From Phoronis australis (lineage: Eukaryota > Phoronida > Phoronidae): 64,000 nt of DNA. The notes beneath the pieces were generated by a model. It was not told the DNA's origin. It saw nothing but the letters and a program-made list of their open reading frames with translations, and did no database searches. Both the position numbers and the translations under genes were made by a program. The stretch spans positions 309,151 to 373,150 of the forward strand of contig NMRA01000345.1 of assembly GCA_002633005.1 (NCBI GenBank), in the 5' to 3' direction. Shown here piece after piece: positions 57,561-64,000 of this stretch. Every line of letters begins with the position of its first letter. Positions within the stretch are counted from its first letter, which is position 1.

Positions 57561-57730
57561 GTGACAGGATTCTCGGTATTTCGGATATCAACTCAAGTTA
57601 CAAGCAATGCGCATGCGCCATTTTCAAATTTGCAAATGTAGGGTTGTCCAACCCCAATAAACGTTTACTTTAGTCGCTGATGGTTTCGATGTTCTTGTTG
57701 GCAATAACGGAAATAGAGTCATGTGACAAC
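57561..57730 (+). repeat. Dispersed repeat family D, copy 2
   Basis: Contains CAACTCAAGTTACAAGCAAT, GTTGTCCAACCCCAATAAAC and GTCGCTGATGGTTTC in order, matching 43981–44168. An NRF1-like palindrome TGCGCATGCGC lies inside (about 57608–57618). Confidence 0.6.
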
Positions 57731-58740
57731 AAGAAACAATTTTGAGAATAAAATGTCGCTTTTCGTTTTCAGCCAACATATGAGAACGAAATGCACCTAT
57801 TAACTAAACTGAACTGTTATTCTTGCCCAACACGGAAAAGTATTTTTGCCAGAATCGTTGCATTTGTCAAACCGCGATATTCTGTATACCGAAGCTATTT
57901 GAAAGATAACATGTTATTTGGTCGTTTCAGTCACTTGAATTTGAACGGTCACATTTCATAGATTTGCCTATATTTTATTAAATTAATGAACCTGTTTCTT
58001 ATTAGACGCCTGTGGTATATATATTTTGTACTCACTAAATCTTCTTTAGTACTTCAGCACTACCACTGCTACCTTTCATACTCTGCCATATTATCTCAGT
58101 TGGTTTGATGCAAAAAATGATAGTTTCGTACCAATAAACTAGCCCTATGTTTCTACTTGGCAAATCCGTTCACAATGCATTTCAATTGCGTACACCTACC
58201 TACGTAAAGTAGTGACGCTCGTTTTGAAGCAGTTGAACAGCGAGCCCACAAACGGCACATGAGCAATGTCATAATCTAATATGATCTCGGAACTTTATAC
58301 AGAAACTGTACTGAAGGAGCTTCATGAAATTACGGAATAGACTGTGAGCATTTTTACGTGTATGCTAGGGTGTCAAAAGTTTTTTAGGCTCCATCTTTGA
58401 AAGTTAATGACGATTACTTGTTATGGTATGGTTGGCACGACCGGTAGCCAATGTCACTGTCTGAACGACCATTAAGTTTATGTAAGGCGCTAAAATATTC
58501 AAATTCGGCTTATTTCGGAACATCATATCTCAGAAAAAACTGATCCGATTCTCATGAAATTTTCTGATGTTAAGAATCGTTTTAAGACGCTCCAGTTTTG
58601 CTCGAGGGGCTATCAAAATGTGACTTTCATAATTTGTCGAACAAACTTCAAAGTTGTATAAAACGAAAACGAATCGACAAATTGGAAACCTGAAACAATA
58701 TTTTTGAGATATTGTATTTCCATTAACATCAAATGAATTC

Positions 58741-59145
58741 TGGGCCCGGTGTCCAATCTTTTTACTCGAAATGGAACTCGAAATTAGATTTGGCATTTTC
58801 TATTCAACTTTTGGGCGAACTCAAGATAAGTGTCTATTATTCTATGCTCGAGTACACAATAACTTACGTAGATAATTTATTGCCCTTAGTTCACAGTTTG
58901 TAAACCCAATATTAAAGCAATAAGTTCGAGTTTGAACTCGAAATTTCGAGTTTTTACTCGAGTTTGTAGCACTAATATAAGGGTCTTTAAGGGCAAACTT
59001 GAACTAGAAACTCCTATGCGTAAACTATAATGTTTTCGAGCACAGTCTGATAACCAATTATCTTGAGTTCACACAAAAGGAGCAGAGAAATTGCCAAAAA
59101 TAGTTTCGAGTTCGTTTCGAGTACAAAGATTAGAGACCGGGCCCT
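58741..59145. mobile_element. Foldback element B, copy 2
   Basis: Inverted ends TGGGCCCGGTGTCCAATC and GATTAGAGACCGGGCCCTGG. Left inner arm TTTGGCATTTTCTATTCAAC then GGGCGAACTCAAGATAAGTG; right inner arm TATCTTGAGTTCACACAAAA then AGAAATTGCCAAAAATAG. Several TTCGAGT/ACTCGAA steps lie inside. Same order of motifs as 20851–21230. Confidence 0.7.
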
Positions 59146-59312
59146 GGTCGTGTTTGGCCGGGAAGGTATCTTTGTTGGTGAATCATACTCAAAAAAGACG
59201 TGATCACGTGACCTAAGCGGTCACTTTTACCCGGCAGTACTCCTCATAGACTCACAAGAGAACAATATTGGATAGATAAGCTTAACACACTTAAACCCAA
59301 TGGATTAAACAT

Positions 59313-59510
59313 AAAGACTTCTTAAATTATATCCTTTACTTTTTTCCGCAACAATCTATCATGTTCATTACGCCAAATATCAGATGTCATTTGTCATGTC
59401 ATGTTTGATTTTACATTATTTCTGTCTCTGTTGACGAAGGATGTGATTATATCTGAAAATTTCAGTTGATCCATAATTGTTGTTTTATTTACCTAGTATA
59501 TTCTACAACA
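59313..59510. mobile_element. Foldback element A, copy lacking the left arm
   Basis: Starts in the loop (AAGACTTCTTAAATTATATC) and continues through TTTTTTCCGCAACAAT and the right arm to GTTTTATTTACCTAGTATAT. It matches the right half of the 30341–30685 element with scattered differences. Confidence 0.75.
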
Positions 59511-60939
59511 GATCAAGTTTGAGTCTAATACTGGAATAAAAACTTACAAAAATTAGCGGCGTTGCGTCCGCATCTCACGGACTTCAGCTTGGCTTGTGAC
59601 GTTATCGTTATTCTGGCCAATTGGTGGCGTTTTGGCCGAACGGCGAGGAATTGACAGCAGTACACCATCCCATATGTGTGATAAATCGAATCTTAAACAG
59701 CCTCTTTTATTTAAAGACAGACTCTCAATAACTACGTGGACTGTACTATACGTCATCAAACATAGTACGTCACAAATAAGAAAGATCAAAGGTCAATTTC
59801 AAAAGAATTACCTCTGGGTCGTAAGTAAGTTTAGTTGAAAAAATCACTTTTGATTCATGCCACATAATCTTACAATTGTCTCAACTTATCGAGCACGGAG
59901 TATCAGTTTTTTATCAAGATCAAGTATCAATGATAATTATTACCTTGATTTTTTACAGATTATATCTTAGGTACAGTGAAGGCCAAACATGTGATTCATA
60001 TCCTTATTTGTTTAGTAAATCGCCATATATAGAAAACTAGGGCAAATTCCAAACTTCTCTTCTTGTAATGGCTGAAAATGGCAATTTTTCATGTCGTAAC
60101 ATAGAAGAGGTAATTTACAAAATAACATTTTAGATGGGTCTCTGTAGAATGACTTTTTGTCTTACAATCTAATAATTACACGTGTGACTATAGCGTGAAT
60201 GGAGTGTGTATGTTCTGTAAGTTATGGTTGTGAATACAATAAACTTATTAAACAATAGACCGAAAATCAATTCTAATCGAAAAATGAACCAGCCGAGGCT
60301 TGTTTTACAACGGTAAGCAGGCAAAATCAAAGAGATGTTTTTGGGTGCAAACGTGGGTTTTGTATCAACTGTTTAAGGAGGCAATTAACACGCGCGTTCA
60401 GTCAAAAACCAAATCTTATTTCTTTGACTCAAAATGATTTTTAGGTTTGAGTGCTCGGATGCACGAAACAGTCCTAAACAAGGACTAGACTAAGTTCCCT
60501 GAATCTACTGCGTATTCATGGGCTAGTGAAACCACTGATTGCACTGTTGTTTGAGTAACAATACTGAGCCAATTTTTGTCTTGGATACAAATCGATATTG
60601 AACTCAACGTTGAATTCGGACTTAAAGTCCCTGGTTACTTTGCTTGAATAAAGTGTTCAGTTTTTAGTTACATTATTAAAAAATGTTATTGATCAAAGAG
60701 AACCTAACAATAAAGACAATATTATAGAACAAATACGCAACCGATGTGGAGAACTTAGATAAGTCCCTATTTGGGACTGTTTCATGCAACTGGCCAGTGG
60801 AGAACACAAATCACCCTCGGCCTATTAACAGTAAGGCTGGTTGATTTTTTTCTGACAACGATGTATGTGCAGGTAGACGAGTTTAAATGCAAATCGAGTA
60901 CTGATCCTATGCTTGAGTAAAATTGAAATTTAATCACAG

Positions 60940-61110
60940 TACCGTAAACGTTCGAGTTAACGCCCCTGCTCAGTTAACCGCCCACCCCCTACTTTAGGTG
61001 GATTTTCGATTTAACCGCCCATCTGCGATTTTTTAAGATTTCCAGTTAAGCGCCCACCTCTCGGTTAAGCGCCCATCCCCGTCTTTTAGAGATTGAAGAC
61101 TTAGCGTCCA
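60940..61110 (+). repeat. Degenerate TTAA(C/G)CGCCCA array
   Basis: Starts ACCGTAAACGTTCGAG and continues with TTAACGCCCC, TTAACCGCCCAC, TTAACCGCCCAT, TTAAGCGCCCAC, TTAAGCGCCCAT and TTAGCGTCCA at irregular spacing. Similar GCCC-rich arrays are, from memory, a common interspersed repeat in marine invertebrates. Confidence 0.6.
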
Positions 61111-62315
61111 GTGCTACGCAAACGCGCGATTTCCCGACGTTTAGATCGATGATCACAACTAGAGTGCAACTACGGCCTCCGAGCCGGCGGTTTGGCAATG
61201 TGAATTATAATACAAGTAACGAATTCTTGTTTCGGGTCACGGATTTACTTCAGAATATAATACTTGAACGTTTTGTCACTTTATTTTCTTTCCATGTTCG
61301 CAAAGTTTATTTTATTACTCCAGCTATTTATTGTTTTCTTTAGATTTTTTCATCGGTATTTGAATAACGAAAGTTGTTGAAAACCTCAAAACACTAATTC
61401 AAATGTCACTGGCATTCAAACCAAAGGTTTGAAATGAAACTGTCTCTTTGACTACGCAGCGCCCTTCCATGCTTTAAAGGTATTCGCAAAGATTTGACTT
61501 GAGTGGTTTTGGCAGGGTGAAGTTCAATTTGCATGAAATCTTCCCGTGTTCATGGGAAATTAGGATGTGCCATTGCCCTACTCTACTACTACTCGCTGTA
61601 GTTGGAAAACAGAACGAGACCCGAGTCATGACTGAGTGATGTTGATTTGAAGCCTCCATATACATCCTTATTCTTCAAACACATCCCACCTGTCAAAGAG
61701 ACTTCCCGTAGCTAAGATGACGTCATCGCCCATCAAAATCACTCACAGTATACGAATTTATTTGTCTTTGGCTTAACCATTCTCATAAAAATAATCCAAA
61801 TCCCAAAAGATTTTTTGTGTTTAAACCTCGAATTTTATCAGAAACTCAAAATTTCAATTCTTAAAATAATTGTCCATTTCTAGAAAGCACTGAAAATGTT
61901 CTAATTTTGGCGAAGTGCGCAGTTATTACTAACTACATTTCTGCGAGTGGGCTTTGAATACTTCAATGACACAATTTATAATTTTACTTATTTTAATAGG
62001 CTGCCAACAAAAGGCTTGTGAACTCCTCATATTTGTGAACACTGAAGAGGTGCGTACATTGGAAAAGCCTACTATTTGACTAACGCAACTCAATACCACT
62101 CTTTAAATAAGTCTAAGTATTTATTTTAATGTAGTCGTTTTGTAAGAGGCTTCTTATTAAGAGCTGAAAATTGATTAATGTATCTCTTGAAAGATCTCAA
62201 AATAACGTTGAGAGAAGTTTCAATTTTGCTAAAAAATTGCAATTAAAGTTCGAGTAAGAGCGAAAATGATATTTTGGAATGTATTTGTTTTGTAGAAGAC
62301 TGTAGGAATCAAAGA

Positions 62316-63513
62316 ATGGCCGAAGACGCTTTGTATAAACTTTTGGCTGACCGTGGAGTGCCAGAGGAAGCAATTAAACTCATGAAAAACGATAAGGTGA
62401 TCACAGAATTGATTTCCAGTGATTGTAAAATTCATTAGCCCGCCAGAGCTAAGTTGCCTAAAACTTATCCGCTGGAGAAATTATTGTTTGCGTGACGTCA
62501 CGTACAATATCAACGCGACGTCATTATTGCTATCCATTGTAAAAACTTTGTGCAACCCGCGGTCTCTGTTTTTTATTACGCATATTCATAATTTAAAGCC
62601 TGATTACATCCAGGGTGCGAAATCTTGCCTGCGTTCAGTAACGCCAGGACCTGCGTGTTCTTGTTTAAAATACACGGTAATATCTTACGTAATCTAGTGA
62701 AGTCTTGCCTTTTAGCGAGGTCCTGGCGTTCACTGAACGGGATGCTTATGTCTGAATTGGAACTCGAACTCCAGTTTGATTTTGTGATGAGCTCGAGAAA
62801 CCGTGCATCACGTGCACTTTTTTACCCTAACGTTGCCTTGGCGAATTTTGAATCTGGAAGTTCGATGATCCTGTGGTAAGAAAATTGTTGGAAAATGTCC
62901 TGCCGCGTCGAGGTTGGGTTGAAAGTGTATCCTGAAGCATTTTGTACATATCGATGTTAAGCTGCACCGTACCGTGAATTAAGAGTCAGTGTATACAAAA
63001 CAAAGTACTGCAAATTTGAAAACTATAATGAGATCTTCGTCATTTTTAAAGCGATTTCAATACTTCATGAGTCGCCGTGAGAAAGATGTTGTAGATTTTA
63101 AACTTTTTAGAAAGTTTGACACTCACTAATAGGTTTGCAAGAAATTTCAGTACAAGTGCTCTTTTGAGACCTGGTGTCCAACTTTCAGAATACATACATA
63201 TAACATTCCAAAAGAAAAAAAATAACTGGTCATCACGTGTATTTGGCAGATCAGCAAAGAAAACATCAAAACCATGAGTCAAGAAATGATGGCGAAGTAT
63301 TTGCCAAAACTGACTGACAGAGCGGCGGTAATAGAATTATTTTGTAAACCACTCCTGAAGGACCTAGCCAACCAAGAAAAACCTAAGGATGGAGAAAATT
63401 CGAGACCAACATTTAAAGACGCTTTAGCTGAACAACTGAAGAGCGCAATGGGAACCACCAATGCGGCTGATGGCGCTCAGCGTCAGCAAGGATTGAAGAA
63501 AGGCTTCTTTTGA
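62316..63513 (+). CDS. Small protein with SAM-like helical domain, two exons, 114 aa
   Basis: Join 62316-62396 and 63250-63513 (TGA). Exon 1 reads from ATG in the context AAAGAATGGC for 27 codons to AACGATAAG|GTGATC; exon 2 begins GGCAG|ATCAGC; the junction is phase 0. Residues about 5–60, from LYKLLADRGVPEEAIKLMK to KYLPKLTDRAAVIELF, have the spacing of a SAM-like five-helix domain (short helix, GVPEE turn, 'I-x-KEN' helix, final 'LTDRAAVIEL' helix). Such domains form homo- or hetero-oligomers. The rest (about 60–114) is a polar tail rich in Lys, Gln and Ala, ending GLKKGFF. The intron falls inside the domain, which supports the splice because neither exon alone encodes the fold. A TTTTGTAG acceptor-like string just before the ATG allows an upstream non-coding exon. 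ATTAAA at 63810–63815 is a possible polyadenylation signal. Function unknown. It could be a fragment of a larger multi-domain gene. Confidence 0.55.
62631..62739. repeat. Inverted repeat of about 24 bp in the SAM-like gene intron
   Basis: Left arm GCGTTCAGTAACGCCAGGAC (62631–62654), right arm GAGGTCCTGGCGTTCACTGA (62717–62736) pair with about two irregularities; the loop is about 60 bases. Probably a small foldback element. Confidence 0.75.
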
Positions 63514-64000
63514 TGATGCGATGCGAAATTGTAGTTAAATAATTAATACCAAGAACTTCGTCTGTATGCAAAACCTCCGTTATTTTGTTTTTAATATCAT
63601 CTGGTGGATCGAATCGACGCAAAAACAACAAAACTCACGACTCCTTGGCATCTACGATTTCACTCTAGTGGGGGTCTATCAGAAATTTCGGGACAAAATG
63701 TCTGTGAAACTCCTGAAGCGGCATATCGCGTGCAGCATTTTTTTATTAAGACAAAGGGGAGGAGCGTTGCGCTGGCGACCTCCTGAGTCAGTCCTTGTAC
63801 CTAAAAACTATTAAAGTTTTTTTGTGGCTTATCAAGTAGAAGGTTTACTTGAAATGCAGTAAGATCAGTTGTCGTACTGGACTAGAGAGGTTCCTGTGTC
63901 ACTGGCATGCAAATTCGTAAACCATGATTTCAATCATCCGCGTTCAGTTAATATCTGTCACAACACCCGAGAGTATTTCTTTTCCACTTTTCATTCCCCT
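63514..64000. other. Downstream of the SAM-like gene, no secure gene
   Basis: Presumed 3' UTR followed by unassigned sequence. A 60-codon frame at 63604–63786 has a coding-like middle (ISGQNVCETPEAAYRVQHFF) but no start context or partner exon; it may be a relic. Confidence 0.4.

Larger units (their letters stand above)
56161..62315. other. Intergenic region with repeats
   Basis: No gene recognised. It contains a repeat copy at 57561–57730, a foldback element at 58741–59145, a half-copy of another foldback element at 59313–59510, and a degenerate TTAA(C/G)CGCCCA array at 60940–61110. A good donor-like string on the minus strand (GTAAGT, complement of 59542–59547) follows a short GC-richer block (59550–59680), which could be an unannotated minus-strand first exon, but there is no other support. 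Confidence 0.6.

Noticed and set aside
1-64000. CRISPR array, bacterial operon or phage features
   Set aside because: The spliced bHLH-PAS gene, SINE and LINE show animal nuclear DNA; no regular short repeats with unique spacers were seen.

Overview
This is an AT-rich window from an animal nuclear genome. Its coding sequence is split into short exons by large GT–AG introns, and it carries fragments of LINE, SINE and foldback transposons plus microsatellites. The main gene is a complete plus-strand aryl hydrocarbon receptor (AHR, the orthologue of insect spineless). I joined it from 11 coding exons between 8112 and 52320, which gives 754 codons with compatible splice phases at every junction. 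The protein resembles vertebrate AHR in its N-terminus (YATKRRKR ahead of the bHLH), bHLH, PAS-A, PAS-B and long C-terminal activation exon, but it differs at many ligand-pocket positions. That points to a non-vertebrate metazoan. A marine invertebrate (hemichordate, lophotrochozoan or cnidarian) would fit the AT-richness and repeat types, but I cannot fix the phylum from this sequence.

Layout. 1–8111: mostly non-coding, with a possible broken minus-strand N-terminal exon at the left edge (27–275), a 690-bp direct duplication (1481–3220) containing an ambiguous base, an orphan exon-like ORF near 5907–6055, an ATT microsatellite, and a promoter-like CCAAT/GC-box cluster just before the AHR start. 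8112–52320: AHR. Exon 1 encodes the basic N-terminus and exon 2 the whole bHLH. Introns 1 and 2 together cover about 31 kb. Exons 3–9 encode PAS-A and PAS-B, exon 10 (1041 nt) a tyrosine/serine-rich C-terminal region, and exon 11 a short C-terminus. Intron 4 holds a 5'-truncated LINE with a 14-bp target-site duplication, and intron 8 holds an antisense tRNA-derived SINE. 52321–62315: 3' UTR and intergenic DNA with partial copies of two foldback families also present in the AHR introns. 62316–63513: a small two-exon plus-strand gene for a 114-residue protein with a SAM-like helical domain. 63514–64000: nothing secure.

The AHR product would act as a ligand- or redox-responsive bHLH-PAS transcription factor that dimerises with ARNT/Tango. 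The other gene is unrelated in any way I can see. The points most worth checking are the unusual PAS-B pocket and Tyr-rich activation exon, a possible alternative C-terminus from intron 10 retention, the recent LINE insertion, and two foldback element families each seen twice.
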